From assembly GCA_903911435.1 (NCBI GenBank), contig CAIWDF010000043.1:1-38744 (forward strand): 38,744 nucleotides of DNA. The letters are read 5' to 3'. The position numbers and the translations under genes were made by a program. This document shows positions 8,720 to 16,130 of this stretch, piece after piece (the stretch's first letter is position 1; every line of letters starts with the position of its first letter). A model generated the notes under the pieces. The model was not told where the DNA came from. It saw only the letters and a program-made list of their open reading frames with translations, and did not search any database. Source of the DNA: an uncultured Bacteroidota bacterium (GTDB lineage Bacteria > Bacteroidota > Bacteroidia > 2-12-FULL-35-15).

Positions 8720-10371
8720 TCTGTTAAAATGGTAAAATAAAAAGTACTCGATTCACCGGGTATCGACTCTACCCATATTCTTCCTCCATGTAGTTCCGCT
8801 ATTTTTTTGCAAAAGGCTAGTCCTATACCGGTTCCTTCATAATCTTTTCGTTTGTGAAGACGTTGAAAAATCAAAAAGATTTTCTCTTTGCCTTTTTCTT
8901 CTATACCAATGCCATTATCTTTTATAGAAAATTGCCAACCATTACTTATTTTAGTAAACGAAATGTGTATTTCTGGGTCAATCTCTTTTTTCCTGAATTT
9001 AATAGCATTGGTGATTAGATTTAGAAATAGAAGTTTTATTTCTAACGGAAAGGCTTTGATGATAGGTAATTTGTCAACACTAATTAAGGCGTTGTTTTTA
9101 GTAATAAGTGAAAGTAAATCGGCATGTACTTCCTTTAGTATTTCATTGCAATCTACACCATCATTTAAATGTTTGGCATTGCTCAGTCTGGAATAATCGA
9201 GCAAACCTTTGATAAGGCTATCCATGCGTACTGATGCCTGAGATACCAATTTTAAATACCGTTTGGCATCATCATCTAACCCTTGGCTGTGTTCGTTTTG
9301 AATGAGGTTGATAAAAGAATGAATGGTTAAAAGAGGTTCGCGCAGGTCGTGCGAAGTGAGATAGGTATACTGCTCTAGTTCTTTGTTTGCTGTTATTAAT
9401 TGGGCAGTATGTTCTTCTATCTCCTTTTCCATTCTTTTGCGAGGAGTAATGTCTCGCGAGATACAAAGTGCACTTGCCACAGTTCCATTGGTTGCAAACT
9501 CAGGTGTCCATCGGCTCTCGAAATAATGCAAATCTCCTTTAATAATGATAGGCACTTCAATTGTTTTTTCTTTGCCTGTAGCAAATACATGTTGATGAGC
9601 ATCTTCGTAAGCTCTGGTAATTTCATCTGAAAAACCTCTGTCGCGTAAGGTTTTACCAATCACCCACTCGCGGGTTTCGTTTCTTTCGGTAGTTATAGGA
9701 TGATTAATATATAGGTATCTGAAATCCTTGTCGAAGCGGCCAATAACGTCTGGGTTGTTATCCAACATGGCTGTGGACATCTGCAAATGTTCGAACAATT
9801 TACTCTCGTATATTTTTCCATCGGCAATTGCATTCATTAGTTCTCCGTTTACTTTTGCCAACTCTACTGTTCTTCTTATCACCTTTTGTTCCAAAAATTC
9901 GGTTAACGCTTTCACTTCCTCTTCTTTGTTTACAAGCTCTTTGTTGGCTATTACTAATTCGGCAGCGCGTTTATCCTTCTCTTGGTTTAAATAAGCACAT
10001 TCTTTTAATGCCGCTATTAATTCATCAGCACGTTTGGCTTTCTCTTCGTTTTGGTAAAGAAGTTCTTTGTTTGCAATAATTAATTCATCTGCACGTTTGG
10101 CTTTCTCTTCATTCTGAAAAGCAAGTTCTTTGTTTGCTATTATTAATTCGGCAGCACGTTTGGCTTTCTCTTCGTTCTGAAAAGCAAGTTCTTTGTTTGC
10201 AATAATTAATTCATCAGCACGTTTTGCTTTCTCTTCGTTTTGGTACAGAAGTTCTTTGTTTGCTATTCCTAATTCTTCAGCACATTTCGCTTGCTCTTTG
10301 TTCTGTAGAGCAAGTTCTTTGTTTGCTAATAGCAAAGCTGCCTTTGTTTCATTATGCTTGTCACTCATCAT
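8716..10371 (-). CDS. Cytoplasmic PAS sensor histidine kinase with long N-terminal coiled coil
   Basis: 551 residues, with no membrane segment. Residues ~10-165 are a coiled coil made of about six 21-residue repeats (ANKELxxQNEEKAKRADELII, three heptads each). A PAS domain (about 195-310; DNNPDVIGRFDKDFRYLYIN) follows, ending in CISRDITPRKRMEKE. The dimerisation/phosphotransfer domain has His341 in YLTSHDLREPLLTIHSF. The C-terminal HATPase shows N box NLITNAIKFR, G1 DNGIGIE and G2 GTGIGLAFCKKI. It autophosphorylates and should donate to the coupled receiver protein. The start is one of two adjacent ATGs (10371, 10368). The signal sensed is not evident. Confidence 0.95.
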   Translation of the reverse strand: MMSDKHNETKAALLLANKELALQNKEQAKCAEELGIANKELLYQNEEKAKRADELIIANKELAFQNEEKAKRAAELIIANKELAFQNEEKAKRADELIIANKELLYQNEEKAKRADELIAALKECAYLNQEKDKRAAELVIANKELVNKEEEVKALTEFLEQKVIRRTVELAKVNGELMNAIADGKIYESKLFEHLQMSTAMLDNNPDVIGRFDKDFRYLYINHPITTERNETREWVIGKTLRDRGFSDEITRAYEDAHQHVFATGKEKTIEVPIIIKGDLHYFESRWTPEFATNGTVASALCISRDITPRKRMEKEIEEHTAQLITANKELEQYTYLTSHDLREPLLTIHSFINLIQNEHSQGLDDDAKRYLKLVSQASVRMDSLIKGLLDYSRLSNAKHLNDGVDCNEILKEVHADLLSLITKNNALISVDKLPIIKAFPLEIKLLFLNLITNAIKFRKKEIDPEIHISFTKISNGWQFSIKDNGIGIEEKGKEKIFLIFQRLHKRKDYEGTGIGLAFCKKIAELHGGRIWVESIPGESSTFYFTILTE

Positions 10372-10703
10372 CCAAAGTTTTTTTCACCGATTCGTTAATC
10401 AATTTGAGCGATGCTTTAACATCTGCCTATGTTGTTAATTAATGATAGAATAAAAAGTAAAAACAAATAAAAACCAAGTAGAATAGCCTTATTCCGATAC
10501 TCAAAAGAAAGTGATAGTTATTCTTCGAGGTGGACTTATTTATTTGGTCGTGTAAAAGTAGACATTAAAAAGGAGATAATCACTTTATTTTAGGTGTTTT
10601 ATTTAAATGAAGTGATATTCCCGTTTTCTTGTGGAAAAGTTGAACTCTAATACACATCATTCACCAATGTGCAAAGCGAAGTGTTTTGGGAGGAATAAGC
10701 TTG
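10372..10703. other. Intergenic region, nothing recognised
   Basis: 332 bp between the start of the kinase gene and the end of the 10704-11057 gene. It presumably contains the kinase promoter, but no TAnnTTTG match on the minus strand, hairpin or coding frame was found. Confidence 0.5.
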
Positions 10704-11057
10704 TTAAAATAGTTTTTCTATTAACACTTTTTTTCCTGTTCTGAATTGGTATTCTTCGGCTATTTTCAAGAAAGCTTCGGAGGTAGATTTGTCGATGATT
10801 ACAAATTTTAAATCTTCCCATTCTTCTTTTTCAAATGGTAAGGTAAAATCGAGTGTTGATATTTCGGCTAAATAGGCATCTTCGGTTTTCCAAAACCATG
10901 TTTTCCTGTCGGCTTGGTAGATGCCATACACGAATTCTTGATCGTTTTTGCGCGAATAATGCAATTTATACCTTAGTTTAAAATCTAAAAAAGAAGTAAG
11001 TAATTGTTTAAATTCTTGGATATTCTTTTCTGTTTTTCGAGCAGTTTCTGTTTTCAT
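10704..11057 (-). CDS. Hypothetical protein, 117 aa
   Basis: No family recognised. The protein is charged and aromatic-rich (KLHYSRKNDQEFVYGIYQAD, KTWFWKTEDAYLAE), with no signal peptide or membrane helix, so probably cytoplasmic. The composition suggests a mixed alpha/beta fold starting with an amphipathic helix (KNIQEFKQLLTSFLDFKLRY). The start ATG at 11057 is the only reasonable one. Upstream lies copy A of a ~165-bp duplicated intergenic element shared with the 11491-11961 gene, so the two may share regulation although their proteins show no obvious similarity. Confidence 0.7.
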   Translation of the reverse strand: MKTETARKTEKNIQEFKQLLTSFLDFKLRYKLHYSRKNDQEFVYGIYQADRKTWFWKTEDAYLAEISTLDFTLPFEKEEWEDLKFVIIDKSTSEAFLKIAEEYQFRTGKKVLIEKLF

Positions 11058-11194
11058 AGTTTGTTTACAAGATAGGAATTGGAGTTTTTGGTTTTTATTT
11101 GGGTTAAATGAATGCTGTTTATTTTGTTTTTATTATCCTATTTTAATTGCTTTTTCTTTATCACAACTTACTATCAACAATCAAATTTAAAAAA

Positions 11195-11357
11195 CAATTT
11201 ATCCTCTTTTTCACTTTTTCGTTCAGCATTCGCAAGCCTAGGTTGAAATTTCAAATAACATCGGCCAGGGATTCTGCCTATTATCTATAATTTAATCAAG
11301 CGTAGTGTTTGGCAATTGATTTATTTTCGATGATGCTTTACTTAATAAGTTGCTAAA
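11195..11357 (-). repeat. Duplicated intergenic element, copy A
   Basis: Matches copy B (11985-12155) over ~165 bp. Conserved blocks include AGGTTGAAATTTCAAATAAC (10 nt of which form a palindrome around GAAATTTC) and TGATGCTTTACTTAATAAGT. Copies differ by small indels, including a one-base indel before CGATGATGC that breaks any shared reading frame. The element lies about 140 bp before the start of the 10704-11057 gene and just behind the terminator of the next gene upstream. Confidence 0.8.
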
Positions 11358-11432
11358 CGGAAGTGTATACCTACATTCAATTACTGATGCTATACCTATG
11401 AATGGATACCAAGCACTTTCGGAATTAAGTAT

Positions 11433-11463
11433 AAAAAAAACCCCATGTATGGTTACAAGGGGC
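11433..11463 (-). terminator. Terminator of the 11491-11961 gene
   Basis: In the minus direction: CCCC-tTGTaaccatACAt-GGGG followed by eight T residues, 28 nt after the stop codon. The stem is interrupted, but the U-tract is strong. Confidence 0.6.
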
Positions 11464-11490
11464 TCGGATTTGCTACTTTACTCTTGCCGA

Positions 11491-11961
11491 CTAAACAACG
11501 GTGACTTCATCCCAAAGTTTCAAGAGTTCGTTCATTTTGTTTCTCTTCTGGTTATTTTTATTTACTTCTAAATGATCCTTCAATTCTTGTATCACGTTGG
11601 CAACTGCCGAAATATTAAAAGGGCTTAATGGATTAAAAGGAGAATGATCGATTTCCTCTAACTTTAAAAAAAGAATGGCCACTTTCAATTCCATTTCTGT
11701 TAATTCCACTCTACGGTCTTGAAACGAGTTGTTATCCATCAACACTATCGAATCTTTATCAATAAAAATCACTCTTTTTGTTTCAGTCCTGAGCACAAAA
11801 GTTCTTTTATTGTATTTTTTATCTTCTTCGGTGCTTATTTCGAAGAGGCCATTCTTTTGAAATATTTTTATTAGGGTTTCATTGACTAGGTACTTTTTAT
11901 CCATGTTTTTAGTTTGGGAATTTATAATTTGCAATGCTTTTTCTTGTGAGTTGTTTACCAT
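11491..11961 (-). CDS. Hypothetical protein, 156 aa
   Basis: No family recognised. The protein is rich in Lys, Glu and Asn, with no signal peptide or membrane segment. The middle part is beta-prone (RTFVLRTETKRVIFIDKDSIVLMDNN) and the rest is helical (RRVELTEMELKVAILFLKLEE, ANVIQELKDHLEVNKN). A second in-frame ATG begins MDKKYLVNE (residue 20), but the TACTTTTG box at 11986-11979 is well placed for the first ATG. The gene sits between the two copies of the duplicated intergenic element and has its own terminator. Confidence 0.72.
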   Translation of the reverse strand: MVNNSQEKALQIINSQTKNMDKKYLVNETLIKIFQKNGLFEISTEEDKKYNKRTFVLRTETKRVIFIDKDSIVLMDNNSFQDRRVELTEMELKVAILFLKLEEIDHSPFNPLSPFNISAVANVIQELKDHLEVNKNNQKRNKMNELLKLWDEVTVV

Positions 11962-11978
11962 AGTTTTTTGTTAACTTT

Positions 11979-11986
11979 CAAAAGTA
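11979..11986 (-). promoter_or_regulatory. Candidate -7 element (TACTTTTG) for the 11491-11961 gene
   Basis: Exact TAnnTTTG match 17 nt before the ATG, at the downstream end of duplicated element copy B. Transcription would start within ~10 nt of the start codon. No clear -33 TTG is seen. Confidence 0.4.
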
Positions 11987-12155
11987 ATCAACAATTTGTC
12001 CTTTGTTTTACTTATTCGCTCATCATTCATATACTTAGGTTGAAATTTCAAATAACATCGGTCAGAAATGCTGCTAATGGTCCATTATTTAGTAAAGCGG
12101 AGTGTTTGGCAATTGATTTACTTCGATGATGCTTTACTTAATAAGTTACTAAACG
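11985..12155 (-). repeat. Duplicated intergenic element, copy B
   Basis: Partner of 11195-11357. On the minus strand it lies directly between the terminator of the 12269-13228 gene and the start of the 11491-11961 gene, the same relative position that copy A occupies one gene further on. A plus-strand frame through this copy (stretch VWQLIYFDDALLNKLLNGR) is not preserved in copy A because of an indel. Confidence 0.8.
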
Positions 12156-12211
12156 GAAGGTTACATCTGAAATTTAATTCGCCAATTGTTTTTAACAATC
12201 ATTTTTGCTGT

Positions 12212-12247
12212 AAAAAAAGCCCCGAACAATTATGTTCAGGGCTTTTT
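12212..12247 (-). terminator. Terminator of the 12269-13228 gene
   Basis: Hairpin GCCCcGAACA-atta-TGTTCaGGGC (one mismatch) flanked by A-tract and T-tract, 22 nt after the stop codon of the minus-strand gene. Confidence 0.75.
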
Positions 12248-12268
12248 ATTGTAAGATGATTAAATTAA

Positions 12269-13228
12269 TTATGCTTCAAAAAGTGTAAACGTAATATCAC
12301 CTGTTGTTATAAGGTCGATATTTTTTACGATTACGAATTTATTGGTAGTTGCGCCTAAATCGGCAGGGATAACATTAGCGGTAGAGTTTGCTGCTAAAGT
12401 GTACCAAGTAGTAGGTAATACGGATGAATCGGCTGTTAAGCCAATTTCTAAATCTACATCACGGTTGTTTACCATTTCAATTTTATCTCCTGTTTTCCAT
12501 TTGCGGCTGCATATCTTGCGCGAACTTGCCATAGGTACCAATAGGCGATATTCGCGTATTTTAGCAGCTTTGTAAATCAATTCCATTGGGAAATAAGCCA
12601 AAGCTTTTGATACTTCAGGCAAATACACCATTAATAAACCTGAATAAACATACCATAATCCATTAGTTGCAGCATCGCGAGCAATATCAATATCTGATTT
12701 TCCAGTTTGTACGGATGTTTTATCCGATGTTTGTGCAGCTACTAATGATTTATAAGTAGCAAGATAATTTTCTACAATCGTTTTTAATGCTGCCAGCGAA
12801 GCATCAGCCCCAATGGCAGTAACTAATGTAGACATACGGTCGATGTTCGACTGCCGTGATTTTTTGTAAAAACTAGTATTGCCACCAGCCCAAAGGGTGT
12901 TGTATTTAGTAGTTCCTTCGTCATACACAGCAGTAAGTTTTTTCCACCATATCTTTACTTCGGCAGGTATTCCTGCCTCGAAAGTTTCGATGTCAGTAGT
13001 TTCGGCAGTTCGTTGGTTGAATGATGCATTGTGTCCAATGATTGCCTTGTTGATACCTATATTAATAGGTTTGTAGATGGTATACAAATCAGCTATGCGG
13101 GTGTCTACCCCTTGATTTGCATTTAAAGTATCGTCAACAAATTGTGAAATTTGTCCCGACACGGTGTAGCCGCTTTCCATTGCTTTTTTGAATGGATTTT
13201 TTTCTAAATTACTGCCTCTAGTTGCCAT
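12269..13228 (-). CDS. Hypothetical protein, 319 aa
   Basis: No family recognised with certainty. There is no signal peptide or membrane helix. The N-terminal ~210 residues look mostly helical (INKAIIGHNASFNQRTAE; VKIWWKKLTAVYDEGTTKYN; ALKTIVENYLATYKSLVAAQ), with a Trp/Tyr-rich segment NGLWYVYSGLLMVYLPE. The C-terminal ~90 residues are beta-prone (KWKTGDKIEMVNNRDVDLEI, KFVIVKNIDLITTGDITFTLFEA) and could form a small sandwich domain. The composition is less charged than that of the neighbours. It has its own promoter candidate and terminator, so it is monocistronic. A scaffold or binding role cannot be excluded, but I see nothing that decides function. Confidence 0.75.
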   Translation of the reverse strand: MATRGSNLEKNPFKKAMESGYTVSGQISQFVDDTLNANQGVDTRIADLYTIYKPINIGINKAIIGHNASFNQRTAETTDIETFEAGIPAEVKIWWKKLTAVYDEGTTKYNTLWAGGNTSFYKKSRQSNIDRMSTLVTAIGADASLAALKTIVENYLATYKSLVAAQTSDKTSVQTGKSDIDIARDAATNGLWYVYSGLLMVYLPEVSKALAYFPMELIYKAAKIREYRLLVPMASSRKICSRKWKTGDKIEMVNNRDVDLEIGLTADSSVLPTTWYTLAANSTANVIPADLGATTNKFVIVKNIDLITTGDITFTLFEA

Positions 13229-13279
13229 GCGATTAAAGTTGATTAAAAATTAATAAAATGATTAAAGATTTCTGTGATG

Positions 13280-13308
13280 CAAAATTAATAAGAAATTTTT
13301 AATCCAAA
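13280..13308 (-). promoter_or_regulatory. Candidate promoter (TTTG-N17-TAATTTTG) for the 12269-13228 gene
   Basis: On the minus strand, -7 box TAATTTTG at 13287-13280 and TTTG at 13308-13305, spaced 17 nt. The leader to ATG 13228 would be about 45 nt. Confidence 0.45.
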
Positions 13309-13471
13309 ATCCAAATTTCAAAAAAAATTATTTGCAATAATTGCAAAAATCATCCAAAGGCAACCAAACTGAAAGAAAACAATAAATCGACTGATTGTAA
13401 AAATGGCAGATTTTAAAACCAAAACACCTGCCAAAATGGCGAGGAACTGGAAAGTTTGATTAAAAAAGGCT

Positions 13472-13800
13472 AGTTCCACACGGAACGACCCAAAACCTAA
13501 TTAGGAAAACATCCGTTTCACGCGGAACGGACCAAAACCTAATTAGGAAAACATCCGTTTCACGCGGAACGAACCAAAACCTAATTAGGAAAACATCCGT
13601 TTCACGCGGAACGACCCAAAACCTAATTAGGAAAACATCCGTTTCACGCGGAACGGACTAAAACCTAATTAGGAAAACATCCGTTTCACGCGGAACGGAC
13701 TAAAACCTAATTAGAAAACCATCCATTCCACACGAAACGGACTAAAACCTAATTAGGAAAACATTCGTTTCACGCAAAACGGAGCAAAACCTAATTCGGA
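13472..13800. repeat. 42-bp tandem repeat array, 8 units, palindromic
   Basis: Eight units in exact 42-bp register; the CGCGGAAC core or its variants start at 13479, 13521, 13563, 13605, 13647, 13689, 13731 and 13773. Most units carry two dyads: the perfect palindrome CCTAATTAGG and a hairpin CCGTTTC-ACGC-GGAACGG (one G-U pair as RNA). Central units are near-identical; outer units (first, seventh, eighth) are diverged. The array lies in an ~800-bp non-coding stretch (13229-14032) between divergent genes; the remainder of that stretch is AT-rich and carries only the two promoter candidates listed. No coding frame fits the array. The spacers needed for a CRISPR are absent. Confidence 0.93.
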
Positions 13801-14007
13801 ATTTCCACAAAAGGGGAATTTTAGGTATACATATATATAAGTATAGTTTGGAGATTTAGATTTCGAACCATTCAAATGTTTTTTCACCTATAAAACCAAA
13901 AGAGGCAACAAATTGGTGTTTTAGCATCTTCATTTTGCTGGGGTAATCACCAATATAGGCATAAAAGTTTTTTGTGAAGAAATAAATCAAGCATATATAT
14001 AATAAGC

Positions 14008-14015
14008 TATATTTG
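14008..14015 (+). promoter_or_regulatory. Candidate -7 element (TATATTTG) for the methyltransferase gene
   Basis: Exact TAnnTTTG match 17 nt before ATG 14033. No TTG at the usual -33 spacing. Confidence 0.4.
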
Positions 14016-14032
14016 TAAGAAAAAGAGACGGT

Positions 14033-14590
14033 ATGGTAAATTTTAATCTAGTGTATCTGGTATGGCTGTTGTCCGAAATTATACTCAATATCCTCACCCG
14101 TTCGAGCACAAAAGACCTTAAACAAAAAGACAAAGGCTCCATGCTTACGGGATGGGTAATGATTACAGTAGCTATTGCAGCAGGCATCACTTGCGCCATC
14201 TACACTTCGTTTTTTATCTTACCCACCTTGCTTATGTATTACACCGGCATAGCCATCCTTGTGCTAGGTATGGTCATTCGGTTTACAGCCATTTGGCAGT
14301 TGGGCAAAATGTTTACAGTAGATGTTACCATTCGCCACAATCATCGCATAAAAAAAGACGGCTTGTATAGCCTACTTCGTCATCCTTCTTACACCGGTAT
14401 GCTGCTGTCGTTTGCCGGATTTGGTCTTTCTTTGAATAATTATCTGAGTGTAGTAGTAGTAGTGGTGGTGGTTTTTGCTTCTCTTCTTTACCGCATCGGG
14501 ATAGAAGAAAAAGTACTGAAAGAGCAGTTTGGCGAAGAATACGAAACGTATTGCAAAAACACTTACCGTTTAATACCTTTTGTTTATTGA
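14033..14590 (+). CDS. ICMT-like integral-membrane methyltransferase family protein
   Basis: 185 residues with about five hydrophobic segments and the family's C-terminal signature RHPSYTGMLLSFAGFGL plus IGIEEKVLKEQFGEEYETY. These contribute to the S-adenosylmethionine pocket and catalytic site in the isoprenylcysteine carboxyl methyltransferase/PEMT superfamily. Bacterial members methylate unknown, probably lipid or small-molecule, substrates in the inner membrane; the prenylated-protein substrate of eukaryotes is not expected here. Near residue 140 there is a run of eight valines encoded by GTA and GTG triplet runs, a simple-sequence tract prone to slippage. The start ATG follows GAGACGG. 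Confidence 0.85.
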   Translation: MVNFNLVYLVWLLSEIILNILTRSSTKDLKQKDKGSMLTGWVMITVAIAAGITCAIYTSFFILPTLLMYYTGIAILVLGMVIRFTAIWQLGKMFTVDVTIRHNHRIKKDGLYSLLRHPSYTGMLLSFAGFGLSLNNYLSVVVVVVVVFASLLYRIGIEEKVLKEQFGEEYETYCKNTYRLIPFVY

Positions 14591-14626
14591 TTTACACCTC
14601 TCTTCGCATTCGGCCTTTGCAAGGGT

Positions 14627-14690
14627 TTTCTTACCAATAAAACCTATTTCTCCTTTCTGTCTTTGCGCCTTTGTGGCAAATAAAACCTTC
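14627..14690. repeat. Intergenic repeat left of tRNA-Lys
   Basis: Shares TTACCAATAAAACCTATTT and CTTTGTGGCAAATAAA with 14858-14932 on the other side of the tRNA. A third, shorter relative (CTTTCTGCCTTTCCGTCTTA) lies at 14943-14965. The motif CTTTGYGCCTTTGTGGCAAA is of a type I recall seeing in Bacteroidota intergenic DNA. Confidence 0.65.
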
Positions 14691-14714
14691 ATCAACTTAA
14701 AACCTTTTTTCTTC

Positions 14715-14747
14715 TTTGTTATAGCCAACCAAATAAAACTACCTTTG
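14715..14747 (+). promoter_or_regulatory. Promoter of tRNA-Lys (TTTG-N21-TACCTTTG)
   Basis: -33 box TTTG at 14715-14718 and -7 box TACCTTTG at 14740-14747, spaced 21 nt; the tRNA starts 19 nt downstream. Confidence 0.6.
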
Positions 14748-14766
14748 CGCCCATTATAAAAAAGAT

Positions 14767-14839
14767 GACTTCGTAGCTCAGCTGGTAGAGCAGTTGACTC
14801 TTAATCAACGGGCCGGGAGTTCGAGCCTCCCCGGGGTCA
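14767..14839 (+). tRNA. tRNA-Lys (anticodon CTT)
   Basis: A complete 73-nt cloverleaf. The acceptor stem GACTTCG pairs with CGGGGTC (two G-T pairs). The D arm is GCTC...GAGC. The anticodon stem is GTTGA/TCAAC with loop CTCTTAA and anticodon CTT at 14800-14802. The T arm is GGGAG-TTCGAGC-CTCCC and the discriminator is A. The 3' CCA is not encoded. A T-tract follows directly. Confidence 0.96.
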
Positions 14840-14857
14840 CTTTTTTTAGGTTTTTGT

Positions 14858-14932
14858 GGGTGTTTTTTTACCAATAAAACCTATTTTCCATTCGTGCCTT
14901 AGTGTCTTTGTGGCAAATAAACTTTTTTTATT
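14858..14932. repeat. Intergenic repeat right of tRNA-Lys
   Basis: Second copy of the 14627-14690 element (TTACCAATAAAACCTATTT, CTTTGTGGCAAATAAA), in the same orientation. Confidence 0.65.
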
Positions 14933-15018
14933 CTGAAAATCCCTTTCTGCCTTTCCGTCTTAGCGGTAAAAATAAATCGTTTCGATGTAAAATCATTTTA
15001 AACCAATGCCAAAATTAT

Positions 15019-15026
15019 TATATTTG
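15019..15026 (+). promoter_or_regulatory. Candidate -7 element (TATATTTG) for the lipoprotein gene
   Basis: Exact TAnnTTTG match 40 nt before ATG 15067; no clear -33 box. Confidence 0.4.
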
Positions 15027-15066
15027 ATGCGTAAAACGAATTACTAACAATTAAAAATTTTATTCA

Positions 15067-15633
15067 ATGAAAAAAACGATTATTGTACTAGCTTGCACAG
15101 CTTTCTTAGCATGCAACAAAAACGGAAACGAAGAGCAAAAATCAAACGCAGTGGTATGGGCCGAAACAGCCGAAACCACCATGCCAATGACCAAGGATAG
15201 CCTTTGGAGTCAAGAAGACTGGGACAAAACCTATAAGCTCGACAAGCCCCAGATTTTTAATTCAATCACCAAAGCCGTAAGGAGTGGTAAACTAAAAGCA
15301 TGTAGCTTTATAAATCACGACATTGATTATACCCTCCCAGAATTTGATGCCATTTTAAGCCGATGGGATTCAACATATATGACAGACAATCCAAAAATTC
15401 CTGGAACCAAGATGAATGTACCTATCAGAATTGACACAAGTCCTGACGACATTTCACAAATTCGTTTCGAAGAAAAAATAGTCTTCGATACACTCACTAA
15501 TACTTTATCTAAAAAGGTTACATCTGCTCTTATTCTTGCCTTTAAATTGGATGAAACCGGTCAGGTTGTTGGTCAGAAACCACTCTTTTGTGTAAAGTTT
15601 CCTGATGCAAATGCAGCAGCCGAGAAGAAGTAA
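15067..15633 (+). CDS. Putative lipoprotein of unknown function, 188 aa
   Basis: The N-terminus MKKTIIVLACTAFLAC is a short lipoprotein signal with Cys16 as the lipidated residue (lipobox FLAC), so the protein should be membrane-anchored in the periplasm or on the surface. The mature part has SLWSQEDWDKTYKLDKPQIFNSITKAV, then a beta-rich half (IRFEEKIVFDTLTNTLSKKVTSALILAFKLDETGQ). Its layout faintly recalls GldN-type gliding/T9SS proteins, but the match is too weak to assign. The gene is monocistronic, with a strong terminator shared with the converging regulator gene. Confidence 0.8.
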   Translation: MKKTIIVLACTAFLACNKNGNEEQKSNAVVWAETAETTMPMTKDSLWSQEDWDKTYKLDKPQIFNSITKAVRSGKLKACSFINHDIDYTLPEFDAILSRWDSTYMTDNPKIPGTKMNVPIRIDTSPDDISQIRFEEKIVFDTLTNTLSKKVTSALILAFKLDETGQVVGQKPLFCVKFPDANAAAEKK

Positions 15634-15656
15634 ATAAACAGTAATTTGAAATGGAT

Positions 15657-15691
15657 AATAAATCCCACTCTATTATAGAGTGGGATTTATT
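15657..15691. terminator. Bidirectional terminator between convergent genes
   Basis: Perfect 16-bp stem (AATAAATCCCACTCTA / TAGAGTGGGATTTATT) with a 3-nt loop, midway between the stops at 15633 (plus) and 15724 (minus). Confidence 0.85.
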
Positions 15692-15723
15692 ATTTGAAAT
15701 GAAACGAACAAAAAACGATATTT

Positions 15724-16122
15724 CTAAAAATAATGGTCAAGGATATTTTCTAACGATTCTTTGGTCAGTGGTTTTGTTTCGAAATTCGAAACAGTTAAAT
15801 ATTCTTGCGAACGACTAATATCTTTAGGGTTTGCCGAAGTAGAAAGCATAATGATGATAATTTTAGATTTCACAGAAGAAGGAAACGAATCATACTCATC
15901 CAAAAACTCCCAACCATTCATCCGAGGCATATTTATATCCAGAAAAATCAAACTAGGAAGGTTATCCAAATGAGTTCTTAAATAGTCGATTGCTTCTTCT
16001 CCATCTTCTACAGCAATGAGTGTTTCCGTCACCTTCATCTCATCAATCAAAAGCTGATGAAATAAATTATCAGCAGGATTATCATCAATTAATAAAATTG
16101 ATTTAAGTTTAGGAGTAGGCAT
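15724..16122 (-). CDS. Receiver-only response regulator
   Basis: 132 residues, a single receiver domain. The acidic pair is at 13-14 (LLIDDNPADN), phospho-acceptor Asp62 lies in LIFLDINMPRMNGWEF, the switch Ser/Thr in MLSTSANP, and Lys-Pro in FETKPLT. There is no output domain. The start lies 8 nt after the stop of the kinase 16131-17246, so the two form one operon. It closely parallels the receiver at 8306-8719, with which it shares the NMPxMNGWEFLxEY segment; unlike that protein, it keeps the standard K-P motif. Confidence 0.93.
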   Translation of the reverse strand: MPTPKLKSILLIDDNPADNLFHQLLIDEMKVTETLIAVEDGEEAIDYLRTHLDNLPSLIFLDINMPRMNGWEFLDEYDSFPSSVKSKIIIIMLSTSANPKDISRSQEYLTVSNFETKPLTKESLENILDHYF

Positions 16123-16130
16123 TTATTAAA

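Noticed and set aside
12068-12259. Plus-strand 63-aa frame through the duplicated element
   Set aside because: The other copy has an indel that breaks the frame, and the 3' part runs into the terminator of the opposite gene.
13472-13800. CRISPR array
   Set aside because: The 42-bp units are contiguous and near-identical; there are no unique spacers and no cas genes.
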